A stretch of DNA of 64,000 nucleotides from Clostridiales bacterium NK3B98 (lineage in GTDB: Bacteria; Bacillota; Clostridia; Oscillospirales; Oscillospiraceae). The translations under genes were made by a program, and so were the position numbers. The notes beneath the pieces are model-generated. The model searched no databases. It had not been told where the DNA came from and worked only from the letters and a program-made list of their open reading frames with translations. Location of the stretch: positions 1 to 64,000 of the forward strand of contig ATWA01000005.1 of assembly GCA_000421005.1 (NCBI GenBank), in the 5' to 3' direction. Positions 15,021 through 23,787 of this stretch are shown in pieces (positions within the stretch are counted from its first letter, which is position 1; each line of letters begins with the position of its first letter).

Positions 15021-16364
15021 ATGGAAATCCAGATACCGGCTGAGCCCATGGCGCTGATGCAGCGGCTGAACCGGGGCGGATACGAGGCATATGTGGTAGG
15101 CGGCTGCGTCCGGGATGCGCTGATGGGCACCCGGCCCCACGACTGGGACATCTGTACCAATGCCCTCCCGGAGCAGGTGCTGGACCTGTTCCATGACCAC
15201 CGGGTGGCCAAAACCGGGCTGCAACACGGCACGGTGATGGTGGTGCGTCAGGGGGTGGGATACGAGATTACCACCTTCCGCACAGACGGGGTGTACTCCG
15301 ACCATCGGCATCCGGATCAGGTGTCCTTTGTGCCGTCGCTGGATCAGGATCTGGCCCGGCGGGATTTTACGGTGAATGCCATGGCATATCACCCGGATAC
15401 CGGGGTGGTAGACCTGTTCGGCGGCCGGGAGGATTTGAAACAGGGGGTCATCCGCTGCGTGGGACAGGCGGAGGAACGGTTTGAAGAGGACGGACTGCGG
15501 CTGATGCGTGCCCTCCGGTTTGCCAGCCGGTTTGGCTTCCGGCTGGAGGAGGACACCGCCAGCGCCATTCACCGCCGTTTGGAGCTGCTGGACAGCATCG
15601 CCGCCGAGCGTATTTTTTCCGAGCTGAAGGGCTTTCTCTGTGGCAAAGGGGTGGAGGCGCTGCTGGTGGACTACCGGGACGTTTTCGCCCGGATTTTGCC
15701 CCAGCTTGCCCCCATGTTCGACTTCCCCCAGCAGAATCCCCACCACTGCTTTGATGTGTGGCGGCATACCGCCCGGGCAGTGAGGGAAACTCCGGCCCAG
15801 CCTGCCCTTCGCATTGCCGCCCTGTTCCACGACAGCGGAAAACCGGAGTGCTGGAGCCGGGACGGGCAGGGCATTGACCACTTTTACGGTCACGCCCAGC
15901 GCAGCGTGGAGTTGAGCCGGGATATGCTCAACCGCCTGCGCTGCGACAATGAGACAAAGGAACAGGTGCTGCTTCAGGTGAAGTGGCATGACCTGCCCCT
16001 GCCCCAGACCCGCCGGGAAGCCGCCCGCCTGCTCAACCGCATGGGGGAGCAGGGAGCCCAATGGTCGGTGGCGCTGCACCGGGCGGACGCACTGGCTCAG
16101 TCCCCGGCGTTTTTGGCGGAAAAGCTGGAACGGGTGGAGCTGGCAAAAGCCCTGCTGGAGGAGCTTTTGCGGGAAAAAGCCTGTTTTACCCTGAAAGATC
16201 TTGCCATTGGGGGCAGCGACCTGATCGCCCTTGGTGTGCCCAAAGGCCCGCAGGTGGGGAAAACGCTGAAACACCTGCTGGAGCTGGTGATGGACGGCGC
16301 CTGTCCCAACCAGCGGGAGGCGCTGCTGGAGCGTTGTCGACAGGAAGGCATAAACAAGGCATAA
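15021..16364 (+). CDS. cca: CCA-adding tRNA nucleotidyltransferase with HD domain
   Basis: Builds or repairs the 3' CCA of tRNAs; needed here because the three tRNAs in this window do not encode CCA. The 447-residue class II enzyme has the nucleotidyltransferase head (VGGCVRDALMGTRPHDWDICTNA, with the DxD metal site), the RRDFTVNAMA motif, a neck/body domain and a C-terminal HD domain (LFHDSGKP, then HFYGHAQRS). The HD domain is common in clostridial Cca and may act as a phosphohydrolase. The ATG at 15021 follows GAGGAAG. It is preceded by a terminator and followed by the pfkA promoter, so it is probably its own unit. The name PcnB-like poly(A) polymerase is the alternative for this superfamily. 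Confidence 0.9.
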   Translation: MEIQIPAEPMALMQRLNRGGYEAYVVGGCVRDALMGTRPHDWDICTNALPEQVLDLFHDHRVAKTGLQHGTVMVVRQGVGYEITTFRTDGVYSDHRHPDQVSFVPSLDQDLARRDFTVNAMAYHPDTGVVDLFGGREDLKQGVIRCVGQAEERFEEDGLRLMRALRFASRFGFRLEEDTASAIHRRLELLDSIAAERIFSELKGFLCGKGVEALLVDYRDVFARILPQLAPMFDFPQQNPHHCFDVWRHTARAVRETPAQPALRIAALFHDSGKPECWSRDGQGIDHFYGHAQRSVELSRDMLNRLRCDNETKEQVLLQVKWHDLPLPQTRREAARLLNRMGEQGAQWSVALHRADALAQSPAFLAEKLERVELAKALLEELLREKACFTLKDLAIGGSDLIALGVPKGPQVGKTLKHLLELVMDGACPNQREALLERCRQEGINKA

Positions 16365-16382
16365 AAAAATAACATCTTGTAC

Positions 16383-16411
16383 TTGCAAAATCACCGCTGA
16401 TAGGGTACTAT
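16383..16411 (+). promoter_or_regulatory. Promoter of pfkA
   Basis: -35 TTGCAA (16383-16388), 17-base spacer, -10 TACTAT (16406-16411), about 58 bases before the pfkA start. Confidence 0.7.
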
Positions 16412-16468
16412 TAAGAAAATCATTAAAAACAGAAACCTTTTTATTTGAAAGAAAGTGAGGTCATCTCT

Positions 16469-17485
16469 ATGGCAAGTGCAGTAAAACGGATCGGCGTTCT
16501 GACCAGCGGCGGAGACTCTCCCGGCATGAATGCGGCTGTGCGCGCGGTGGTGCGTACCGCTATCTATCACGGGGTGGATGTGATCGGGATTCGCCGGGGC
16601 TGGAACGGACTCATCAACGGCGACGTGTTCCGCATGGACGCCAACTCAGTGGCGCACATCCTGAACCGTGGCGGCACCATTCTCTATACCGCCAGAAGCG
16701 AGGAGTTCCGCAGCGAGCAGGGACAGCAGAAGGCGGTTGCCACCTGCAAGCTGCTGGGCATTGAGGGCATTGTGGCCATCGGCGGCGACGGCACCTTCCG
16801 TGGCTGTCTGGCTCTGGCCAAGCACGGCATTTCTGTGGTGGGCATCCCCGGCACCATCGACAACGACATCGGCTGCTCTCACTACTGCATCGGCTATGAT
16901 ACCGCCGCCAATACCGCCATCGAGGCCATTGACCGCCTGCGGGACACCATGCAGTCCCACGAGCGCTGCTCCGTGGTAGAGGTCATGGGTCACAGGGCAG
17001 GCAATCTGGCCCTGTATGTGGGCATTGCCACCGGCGCTACCGCCGTTCTGGTGCCCGAGCATCCCTGGGATTTCCAGACCGACGTGGCAGAGCGCATCCG
17101 TTCCGCCCGTCTGGCAGGGCGCACCCACTTTATGATTATCGTGGCAGAGGGCGCTTTCAATGACGACGAGATTATGAAGAACCCCGGCAGCGCCAACAAA
17201 GTGGCCTCCATGATTAAGGAAGAGCTGGGCATCGACCCCAGAGTGACCGTGCTGGGTCACATCCAGCGGGGCGGCTCCCCCAACGCCCGTGACCGTGTCA
17301 CCGCCACCCGTATGGGCTACTGGGCGGTGGAGTGTCTGGTCAACGGCATGACCAACCGTGTGGTCTGCCATCAGGGCGGCACCATCTGCGATATGGACAT
17401 GGACGAGGCGCTGGCTATGCCCCACACCCTCAATGCCTCTGAGGAGCGGGTGCTGGAAGCCGTGATCGGCGCAGAGCAGTCATAA
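16469..17485 (+). CDS. pfkA: 6-phosphofructokinase (ATP-dependent)
   Basis: Phosphorylates fructose 6-phosphate in glycolysis. The 338-residue protein has the ATP loop TSGGDSPGMNA, GGDGTFRG and the catalytic PGTIDNDI. A glycine in GGDGT and a glycine in PGTID, where pyrophosphate enzymes carry Asp and Lys, indicate ATP use. The start at ATG 16469 follows GTGAGG; the frame extends eight codons upstream from a TTG. No pyruvate kinase gene follows, unlike many Firmicutes. Confidence 0.95.
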   Translation: MASAVKRIGVLTSGGDSPGMNAAVRAVVRTAIYHGVDVIGIRRGWNGLINGDVFRMDANSVAHILNRGGTILYTARSEEFRSEQGQQKAVATCKLLGIEGIVAIGGDGTFRGCLALAKHGISVVGIPGTIDNDIGCSHYCIGYDTAANTAIEAIDRLRDTMQSHERCSVVEVMGHRAGNLALYVGIATGATAVLVPEHPWDFQTDVAERIRSARLAGRTHFMIIVAEGAFNDDEIMKNPGSANKVASMIKEELGIDPRVTVLGHIQRGGSPNARDRVTATRMGYWAVECLVNGMTNRVVCHQGGTICDMDMDEALAMPHTLNASEERVLEAVIGAEQS

Positions 17486-17507
17486 GCAAAATCCGGATAA
17501 AGCATCA

Positions 17508-17534
17508 CGCCCCGGCGACCGTCGCCGGGGCGTA
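17508..17534. terminator. Hairpin between convergent pfkA and membrane protein
   Basis: ACGCCCCGGCGAC and GTCGCCGGGGCGT form a 13-bp perfect stem with almost no loop, placed between convergent genes. There is no T-run on either side, so it may act as a roadblock or mRNA-end stabiliser rather than a classic terminator. Confidence 0.5.
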
Positions 17535-17568
17535 TTGCGTGGGCCATGCCTTTCCGATGAAAACAGTA

Positions 17569-17946
17569 TTACTCGTCCTGCAACTGCTCCATCATCTGCT
17601 GAGTGAGCCGGTACCAGTGCTGGGTGGTGTTCTCCAAAAAGAAGTAGTGGGCGAAGTAAAACCCCAGCAGCACCGCCATGCACAGCATGGCAATCGCCCC
17701 GCCAAGGCTGACGGCAGGGTGGAGCAGCGCCAGATCCACCAGAAACAGCTCCACAAACACGGTCATCACCGTGACAATCAGATGTACCAGCCGCTCGTGC
17801 TGGAGCCAGTGAAGCTGCTCCAAATGCTGCTCCATAAGGGCAGGGGTGACCGCTCCCTGCGCCAACGCCTGCTGGATTTTCTGCTGATGTCCGGCGCAGA
17901 ACTGCTTCATATTGATTCCGTATTGATCCTCTTTTTTTGCCGCCAT
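17569..17946 (-). CDS. Small membrane protein of unknown function
   Basis: I do not recognise it. The 125-residue product has a hydrophilic, helical N-terminal half (residues 1-50, with HQQKIQQALAQG and a His/Gln-rich stretch) and two membrane segments (about 55-73 and 80-100, LIVTVMTVFVELFLVDLALL and LGGAIAMLCMAVLLGFYFAHYFF). The ATG at 17946 has an AGGAGG site 9 bases upstream, so it is very likely real. It is monocistronic and convergent with pfkA. Confidence 0.7.
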   Translation of the reverse strand: MAAKKEDQYGINMKQFCAGHQQKIQQALAQGAVTPALMEQHLEQLHWLQHERLVHLIVTVMTVFVELFLVDLALLHPAVSLGGAIAMLCMAVLLGFYFAHYFFLENTTQHWYRLTQQMMEQLQDE

Positions 17947-18064
17947 TGTCCTTTGCCTCCTAACCTGCTCCCGGAGGGGATTATCTGATATGAGTGTACC
18001 ACTTTTTTCCGGATTTGAGAAGATGAAGAAATGCTTAACACCAGAAAACCCTCCCCCAATCGCC

Positions 18065-18093
18065 TTGACTTTTCCCCGTTCAGCGGTTAGGAT
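18065..18093 (+). promoter_or_regulatory. Promoter of the lipoprotein gene
   Basis: -35 TTGACT (18065-18070), 17-base spacer, -10 TAGGAT (18088-18093). The roughly 95-base leader contains TCTGAGACG twice (near 18116 and 18140). Confidence 0.7.
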
Positions 18094-18194
18094 GAAGCGG
18101 ACAGGATTGGATGTATCTGAGACGAAAAGAAGATATCAATCTGAGACGCAACGACGAATATGGCTGGTCTGGCCTGAATACAGGAGGCGCTTTC

Positions 18195-19847
18195 ATGAAA
18201 AGACGTTGGATTGCTGTGACGCTGGCTCTCGCCCTGCTGGCGGGGCTGCTGACGGGCTGCGGAAAGAAACTGAATGGAACGGAGCAGTTTTATACACTGG
18301 CAGAGGAGTTTCGCCAGCTCCGGGATGCCCGGGTGTCTATGACCGTCCCCTATCACGGCGCAGTAGTACAGGTGGAGGGCTTTGTCTCCTGCACCAATCA
18401 GCAGGCGGATCTGACCTTCACCCTGTCAGGCACGCCGGAGCAGGACGGGGAATGGACGGAGATCCGTGTTATCGGTAATGACATCTGGCTGGACGTGGGG
18501 CAGATGTCCAAAGCCACCTGTGCCTTCCCCCTCACAGAGGTGAGAATGGCGGATATGCAGGAGCTGACCCAGACACAGACCGCCTCCTGGATGTGCTATA
18601 CCTGGGAGGGGGACTTCTGGCAGGAGACGGAGCAGTGGCGTCAGGAGTGGTTTGACGGACTGGCGGAGACCAGAGAATCTCTGGGCAGCTATGTGAAAGC
18701 AGCCTCCGGCGGGTATGCCATGAGCCTGAACCGGGAGACGCTGGAAAAAGCAGGGGTGAACGTGGATGAGCTGATCGGACAGTATCAGCAGGACATGAGC
18801 CAGCGTTTTGTGGATACCCTGTCCCAGCAGATCAATCTGTCCTTTGCCTTTCCCCAGTCGCTGAAGGGGATTTTTGACAAGTGCTGGACGGACTTTTTTG
18901 GACGCACCCTCACCGGGGAGGATGAACTGATTGATCTGGATCAGGTGCAGATTTACGACGAAGAAGGGGAGAAAACGGAGATGGTTGAGGCTGCCCAAGA
19001 CGATGCCTCCCAGCCGTCTCTGACCGACCTGACACTCGCCCTCTCCAACCAGGGGGAGGAATACAAGCTCACCCTTGACCGCAACGGACAGAGCTATCTC
19101 GAGCTGACCCTGACCCCTGCCAGCCAGATGAACGCAGAGCCGCCGGAGCAGGAGATGAGCTTTGAGCAGTATTATACCGATATTTATGAGCTGGTGTCCC
19201 TGAGCAGAGAGTACATTGCCGACATTTTAGACGGCACCCAGCCGGAGGAAGATGACCCGGAGCATACCCATGCTCTGGTGGAGGAGGAGATGCCTCCTGC
19301 CATACAGCATTTGTCCGTGTTTGAAATTCCCGGCTATTCCGACCTGAAACAGATCAACTATCTGGATGAGAACGGCGCTTTGCAGCAGGTGCCCATTCTC
19401 ACCGGGTACAAGGAGAATATGGTCACCAGCGTGGACAATGACGGGGAAGTGGTGACCCAGCTCACCCTGAACGCAGAGGCGTGGTATCAGGAGATTTACA
19501 CGCTGGAAGCGGAACAGTCGCTGGAAGAGGACTTGCAGGAGGAAATCGACGAGTATCAGGACATCTATATCGAAGCCTCCGGCGGCCAGCTTCTGGAATG
19601 GCCGGGAGAGCCCGTCCTTTCGGAGGACGGCAGCTGCGGGACTCTGGGCTTTAGCTTTCAGGAAAATCCCATGGCGGAGACCAGAGCCAAGGTCATGGTG
19701 CTGCTCCACCAGAAAAACGCAAAAGCGTATACCGTGCTGGATTTCTCCCTGTTTCCGGACCGGATGACTGATTCCCAGGTGAAACAGTTCAACGACTTGT
19801 GCCGTTTCCTGGGTGTAGAGGCACCCATACAATTGAACCTGCAATAA
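18195..19847 (+). CDS. Large lipoprotein of unknown function
   Basis: I do not recognise the family. The 550-residue protein begins with a lipoprotein signal (MKRRWIAVTLALALLAGLLTGC, lipobox cysteine at residue 22), so it should be diacylated by Lgt and anchored outside. The mature part is acidic and lacks repeats; it has a DDPEHTHALVEEE stretch, two CxC-free cysteine sites and alternating strand/helix patterns suggesting a two- or three-domain beta-rich protein. The ATG at 18195 has an AGGAGG site. It is a single gene with its own promoter and terminator, with truA convergent to it. Substrate-binding or envelope stress roles are guesses only. Confidence 0.75.
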   Translation: MKRRWIAVTLALALLAGLLTGCGKKLNGTEQFYTLAEEFRQLRDARVSMTVPYHGAVVQVEGFVSCTNQQADLTFTLSGTPEQDGEWTEIRVIGNDIWLDVGQMSKATCAFPLTEVRMADMQELTQTQTASWMCYTWEGDFWQETEQWRQEWFDGLAETRESLGSYVKAASGGYAMSLNRETLEKAGVNVDELIGQYQQDMSQRFVDTLSQQINLSFAFPQSLKGIFDKCWTDFFGRTLTGEDELIDLDQVQIYDEEGEKTEMVEAAQDDASQPSLTDLTLALSNQGEEYKLTLDRNGQSYLELTLTPASQMNAEPPEQEMSFEQYYTDIYELVSLSREYIADILDGTQPEEDDPEHTHALVEEEMPPAIQHLSVFEIPGYSDLKQINYLDENGALQQVPILTGYKENMVTSVDNDGEVVTQLTLNAEAWYQEIYTLEAEQSLEEDLQEEIDEYQDIYIEASGGQLLEWPGEPVLSEDGSCGTLGFSFQENPMAETRAKVMVLLHQKNAKAYTVLDFSLFPDRMTDSQVKQFNDLCRFLGVEAPIQLNLQ

Positions 19848-19851
19848 TAAC

Positions 19852-19883
19852 AGCCCCGCACCGTTTTTTCGGCGCGGGGTTTG
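19852..19883 (+). terminator. Terminator of the lipoprotein gene
   Basis: CCCCGC (19854-19859) pairs with GCGGGG (19874-19879), with an inner CCG/CGG extension and a T-rich loop, followed by TTTGT. It may also end truA transcription from the other side. Confidence 0.75.
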
Positions 19884-20639
19884 TCATGCGTTGGGAATGG
19901 AGTCGTAGTAGACCTGCTCCAGCGTCAGACCGTGGGCGGGCAGGGCTCCGGCGGCGTGGGAACGGTCACAGGCGGCGAGCACATCCGTCATGGACTCCGG
20001 TGTGCGCAGCCCCTGCCCCACCTCCACCAGCGTTCCCGCCAGAATCCGTACCATCCGGTTGAGAAAGCCGTCTCCTGTAAAACGGAGACAGACCTCATTC
20101 CCCTGACGGGTTACCCCAATGTGAAAAATGGTGCGCACGGTGGACTTTTTAAACCGGGGCAGACCGCAAAAGGAGCGAAAATCGTGCTGTCCCTCCAACA
20201 GCCGGGCGGCCTGCCCCATGGCGGCCACATCCAGCGGCTGTGGCTGGGCGTATCGAAACCGCCGGGCGAAAACATCCGGGCGAGGGTCGTTCCAGATGCG
20301 GTAGACGTAGGTTTTGCCCACAGCATTGAGCCGGGCGTGGAAGCGGGGCGGGGCAAAATCCAGCGCCATCACCCCCATGTCCTGAGGCAGATAGCGGTTC
20401 AGATGCTCCATCAGCGTATCCGGGGGAATGGGCTTTGCCAGAGCGAAGGAGACCACCTGTCCCGCAGCGTGAACCCCTGCGTCCGTCCGCCCGGAGGCGT
20501 GAACCTCTACCTGCTCTCCGGTGAGACGGCAGAGCGCCCCTTCCAGACGGGCTTGCAGGGTGTTGTCTGTGTTGCCCTGCCCCTGCCAGCCCTGATACCG
20601 GGTGCCGTCATAGGCAATGGTCAGCTTATAGTTTTGCAT
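19884..20639 (-). CDS. truA: tRNA pseudouridine(38-40) synthase TruA
   Basis: Isomerises uridines at positions 38-40 of the tRNA anticodon stem-loop. The 251-residue protein starts MQNYKLTIAYDGTRYQGWQ and carries the catalytic aspartate at residue 53 in ASGRTDAGVHAAGQV. C-terminal FLNRMVRILAGTLVEVG is also typical. The ATG at 20639 has GGAGG 7 bases upstream; the frame extends a further 68 codons without homology. It is divergent from pyrH. In many Firmicutes truA sits in the ribosomal-protein/ECF transporter cluster, which is not the case here. Confidence 0.94.
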   Translation of the reverse strand: MQNYKLTIAYDGTRYQGWQGQGNTDNTLQARLEGALCRLTGEQVEVHASGRTDAGVHAAGQVVSFALAKPIPPDTLMEHLNRYLPQDMGVMALDFAPPRFHARLNAVGKTYVYRIWNDPRPDVFARRFRYAQPQPLDVAAMGQAARLLEGQHDFRSFCGLPRFKKSTVRTIFHIGVTRQGNEVCLRFTGDGFLNRMVRILAGTLVEVGQGLRTPESMTDVLAACDRSHAAGALPAHGLTLEQVYYDSIPNA

Positions 20640-20863
20640 GGAGATACCTCCCATGGGAAGCCTTTCAGATTGGCTATGATTGTACCACATCTCTCCCTCG
20701 GAGGGAAGACAGGAGTGTCCGTGCTGGAAATATGGATATTGGCACAAAAACTTTTGCAATCCCTCTATGCAAAATGGGAAAAATGGATTAAAATAGGAGA
20801 CGTGTGGAGGTGTGCCGCTGTGCGGAACCCTTCCTGAAAACAAACAAAGGAGCGTATGCCATT

Positions 20864-21577
20864 ATGGATCAGCCCAAATATAAGAGAGTATTGCTCAAGG
20901 TCAGCGGTGAGGCACTTGCCGGAGATGCCTCCCGGGGTCTGGATTTTGAAGTAATCGGCCGTGTCTGCGATGTGATTAAGGAGTGCGTGGACATGGGCGT
21001 TCAGATCGGTATCGTCGTAGGCGGCGGCAACTTCTGGCGTGGCAAGAAGGACGGCGGAGAGAATATGGTCCGTGTCCGTGCTGACCACATGGGTATGCTG
21101 GCCACCGTCATCAACTGCCTTGCTGTGGCGGACGTGCTGGAACAGAAGAACGTGGAGGTTCGCGTCCAGACTGCCATTCAGATGCAGCAGATTGCCGAGC
21201 CCTATATCCGCTCTAAGGCCATCCGCCATTTGGAGCGGGGGCGTGTGGTCATTTTCGGCTGCGGCACCGGCAACCCCTTCTTCTCCACCGACACCGGCGC
21301 TGTGCTCCGGGCTGCGGAGATTGACGCTGACGTGATTCTGCTGGCCAAGAACATTGACGGCGTGTACAACGCTGACCCCAATCTGGACCCCAAGGCGGTG
21401 AAGTATGACTCCATCTCCTATGACGACGTGCTGGCACAGCATCTGGGAGTCATGGACTTTACAGCCACCTCTCTCTCCATGGACAACAAGATTCCCGTTC
21501 TGCTTTTCGCCCTCAAGGACCCGGAGAACATCAAGCGTGCCATCATGGGCGAGAAGATCGGCACGATCATGAACTAA
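20864..21577 (+). CDS. pyrH: UMP kinase PyrH
   Basis: Phosphorylates UMP to UDP with ATP; a hexameric amino-acid-kinase-fold enzyme, not related to eukaryotic UMP/CMP kinases. The 237-residue protein shows the [10 protein letters not shown] start, the glycine loop [10 protein letters not shown], and [19 protein letters not shown] for UMP binding. The frame begins further upstream, but ATG 20864 ([12 protein letters not shown]) matches family starts; AGGAG lies 11 bases upstream, a long spacing. It heads the pyrH-frr-uppS-cdsA-dxr-rseP-ispG-polC series, 18 bases before frr. Confidence 0.95.
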   Translation: MDQPKYKRVLLKVSGEALAGDASRGLDFEVIGRVCDVIKECVDMGVQIGIVVGGGNFWRGKKDGGENMVRVRADHMGMLATVINCLAVADVLEQKNVEVRVQTAIQMQQIAEPYIRSKAIRHLERGRVVIFGCGTGNPFFSTDTGAVLRAAEIDADVILLAKNIDGVYNADPNLDPKAVKYDSISYDDVLAQHLGVMDFTATSLSMDNKIPVLLFALKDPENIKRAIMGEKIGTIMN

Positions 21578-21595
21578 TCAAAGGAGGAAACAGTG

Positions 21596-22150
21596 ATGAA
21601 CGAGATCGTAAAAGCAGCAGAAGACCGGATGAAGAAATCCATCGCCTCTGTGCAGGCGGATTTTGGCTCTGTGCGGGCTGGCCGGGCAAATCCTCAGGTA
21701 TTGGATCGCATCAGCGTGGAATACTATGGTTCTCCCACGCCGCTGAATCAGGTTGCCTCCATCAGCTCCCCTGACCCCCGCCAGCTGATGATCCAGCCCT
21801 GGGATAACTCCCTGCTGAGGGCCATTGAAAAGGCCATCAACACCTCCGATCTGGGCATCAACCCCCAGAACGACGGCAAGGTGATCCGCCTGACCTTCCC
21901 CCAGCTCACCGAGGAGCGCCGCCGCGACCTGTCCAAGCAGGTGAAGAAGTACGCCGAGGGGGGCAAGGTTGCAGTGCGCAACATCCGCCGGGACACCATG
22001 GACAAGGTGAAGGCCATGAAGAAAAAGGGCGAGCTCACCGAGGACGATGTGAAGGATCTGGAGAAGGATATCCAGAAGCTCACCGACGACTACTGCAAGA
22101 AGATCGACAAGCTCAACGAGGAAAAGGATAAGGAGCTGATGAGCGTGTGA
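21596..22150 (+). CDS. frr: Ribosome recycling factor
   Basis: Splits post-termination ribosomes together with EF-G. The 184-residue L-shaped tRNA-mimic protein has the characteristic SVRAGRANPQVLDRI box, an AIEKAI motif and NIRRDTMDKVKAMKK. AGGAGG lies 8 bases before ATG 21596; a GTG directly upstream at 21593 is less likely. It sits between pyrH and uppS, an arrangement conserved in most Firmicutes. Confidence 0.97.
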   Translation: MNEIVKAAEDRMKKSIASVQADFGSVRAGRANPQVLDRISVEYYGSPTPLNQVASISSPDPRQLMIQPWDNSLLRAIEKAINTSDLGINPQNDGKVIRLTFPQLTEERRRDLSKQVKKYAEGGKVAVRNIRRDTMDKVKAMKKKGELTEDDVKDLEKDIQKLTDDYCKKIDKLNEEKDKELMSV

Positions 22151-22199
22151 TCCTGCCCCGCTCTGCGGGCACAAAATCCAATGGATAGGAATGTAGCCA

Positions 22200-22946
22200 A
22201 TGCCTCTGTTTCGTAAAGCCTCTTCCGATACACCGGAGGTAGATTTTGAACACCTGCCCCGCCATGTCGCCATTATTATGGACGGCAACGGACGCTGGGC
22301 AAAAAAGCGGGGTCTGCCCCGCACAGCCGGCCATGCCGCCGGGGCGGAGACCTTCCGCACCATCGCCACCTATGCCAAGGAGATCGGACTGGAATATCTC
22401 ACCGTCTATGCCTTCTCTACGGAGAACTGGAAGCGTCCCGAGGACGAGGTGGCAGCCATCATGAAGCTGCTGAAAAAGTACCTGCTGGAAGCCATCGAAC
22501 AGATGGAGCGGGACCGGGTGAAAATGGCTTTTTTCGGTGACCTCACCCCCCTCCATCCGGAGCTTCGTGACCTTTGCCGTCAGACGCAGGAGATTTCCAA
22601 ACGGTATGAGGGCTGTCAGGTAAATATCTGTCTGAACTACGGTGGACGGGACGAGATCACCCGTGCCGTGCGGGAACTGGCGGCGGAGTGCGTCCGGGAG
22701 GGACGAGACCCTGCCTCTATCACAGAGCAGGACATCTCTGACCGGCTGTTCTCCGCCGGAGTACCCGACCCTGACCTGATTATCCGCCCCAGCGGGGAGG
22801 TTCGCACCTCCAATTTCCTGCTGTGGCAGTCGGCCTACTCGGAGTATTATTTCACCGACGTTCTCTGGCCGGATTTCTCCAAAGAGGAGCTTTTGCGCTC
22901 CATTGCTGATTTCCAGCGCCGCAGCCGCCGATATGGAGGTGTGTAA
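22200..22946 (+). CDS. uppS: Isoprenyl transferase (undecaprenyl diphosphate synthase)
   Basis: Condenses isopentenyl diphosphate units on farnesyl diphosphate to make the undecaprenyl carrier for cell-wall precursors. The 248-residue cis-prenyltransferase shows the catalytic Asp28 in MDGNGRW, the AFSTENWKRP block and the C-terminal IRPSGEVRTSNFLLWQSAYSE motif. Its start at 22200 follows AGGAATG. It overlaps cdsA by one base, implying coupled translation. Confidence 0.95.
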   Translation: MPLFRKASSDTPEVDFEHLPRHVAIIMDGNGRWAKKRGLPRTAGHAAGAETFRTIATYAKEIGLEYLTVYAFSTENWKRPEDEVAAIMKLLKKYLLEAIEQMERDRVKMAFFGDLTPLHPELRDLCRQTQEISKRYEGCQVNICLNYGGRDEITRAVRELAAECVREGRDPASITEQDISDRLFSAGVPDPDLIIRPSGEVRTSNFLLWQSAYSEYYFTDVLWPDFSKEELLRSIADFQRRSRRYGGV

Positions 22947-23761
22947 TGGCAAGCCGAATCATCGTTGCAGCAGTGGGCACGCCCATTCTGCTGGCTGTGC
23001 TGCTGTTCTGCCCCACCATTGCCATTGCAGTGGCGGCGGGTGTCATGTGCGCCATCGCCGCCTATGAGCTGCTGGGCAAAACCGATTATCTCCGCTACCG
23101 AGTGATGCTGTTTGCCTCTCTGGTGTCCGCCTTTCTCGTACCCATCTGGGTGTACTTTGACTGCAACCTCCACGCCGGAGTGGGAGGGCTGCTGTGCTTC
23201 ACGGTGGTGCAGTTTGCGGTAGCCTTTGCCAGCCACGAGGACGTGACCGTGGGAGAACTGGGCGCAACCTATCTGGGCGGTATGGTGGTGCCTGCCATGT
23301 TCTCCACGCTGGTGCTGATTGCGGATATGGAGCATTTCCGCTTCTATATCCTGCTGCCCTTCCTTGCCTCCTTTTGCAGCGATGCCGCCGCCTACTTTGT
23401 GGGCAGGGCAATCGGCAGGCACAAGCTGGCTCCGGTGCTGTCCCCCCACAAGACGGTGGAGGGGGCGTTTGGCGGACTGGCGGGGGCAGTGGCAGGCTGT
23501 GTGATCTACGGTATCATCCTCCAAACCACCAGCGCAGCGCAGGCGAATCTCCCCGCCCTTGCCCTGTACGGGCTGCTGGGCAGCGGGGTGAGCCAGTTTG
23601 GCGATCTGGCCTTCTCCTACATCAAGCGACAGTTCCAGATCAAGGACTACGGACGGCTGTTTCTGTCCCACGGAGGGGTGCTGGACCGGTTTGACAGCGT
23701 GATCTTCTGCGCCCCGCTGACGGCGGTGCTGGTGACGCTGGTGCCCTTTTTTTACTTTTGA
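22946..23761 (+). CDS. cdsA: Phosphatidate cytidylyltransferase CdsA
   Basis: Makes CDP-diacylglycerol from phosphatidate and CTP, the branch point of phospholipid head-group synthesis; integral membrane enzyme. The 271-residue protein has about seven to eight membrane segments and the family signature SHGGVLDRFDS near the C-terminus, with a cytidylyltransferase-type SPHKTVEGAFGG loop. It directly follows uppS and is followed by dxr after 26 bases. The acyltransferase step that feeds it is plsY at 58448. Confidence 0.94.
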   Translation: MASRIIVAAVGTPILLAVLLFCPTIAIAVAAGVMCAIAAYELLGKTDYLRYRVMLFASLVSAFLVPIWVYFDCNLHAGVGGLLCFTVVQFAVAFASHEDVTVGELGATYLGGMVVPAMFSTLVLIADMEHFRFYILLPFLASFCSDAAAYFVGRAIGRHKLAPVLSPHKTVEGAFGGLAGAVAGCVIYGIILQTTSAAQANLPALALYGLLGSGVSQFGDLAFSYIKRQFQIKDYGRLFLSHGGVLDRFDSVIFCAPLTAVLVTLVPFFYF

Positions 23762-23787
23762 GAATCATTTACAGTGAGGTGGAATCT

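Noticed and set aside
16469-17485. Pyrophosphate-dependent phosphofructokinase
   Set aside because: The discriminating positions are GGDGT and PGTID, as in ATP enzymes; PPi enzymes have Asp in the first and Lys in the second.
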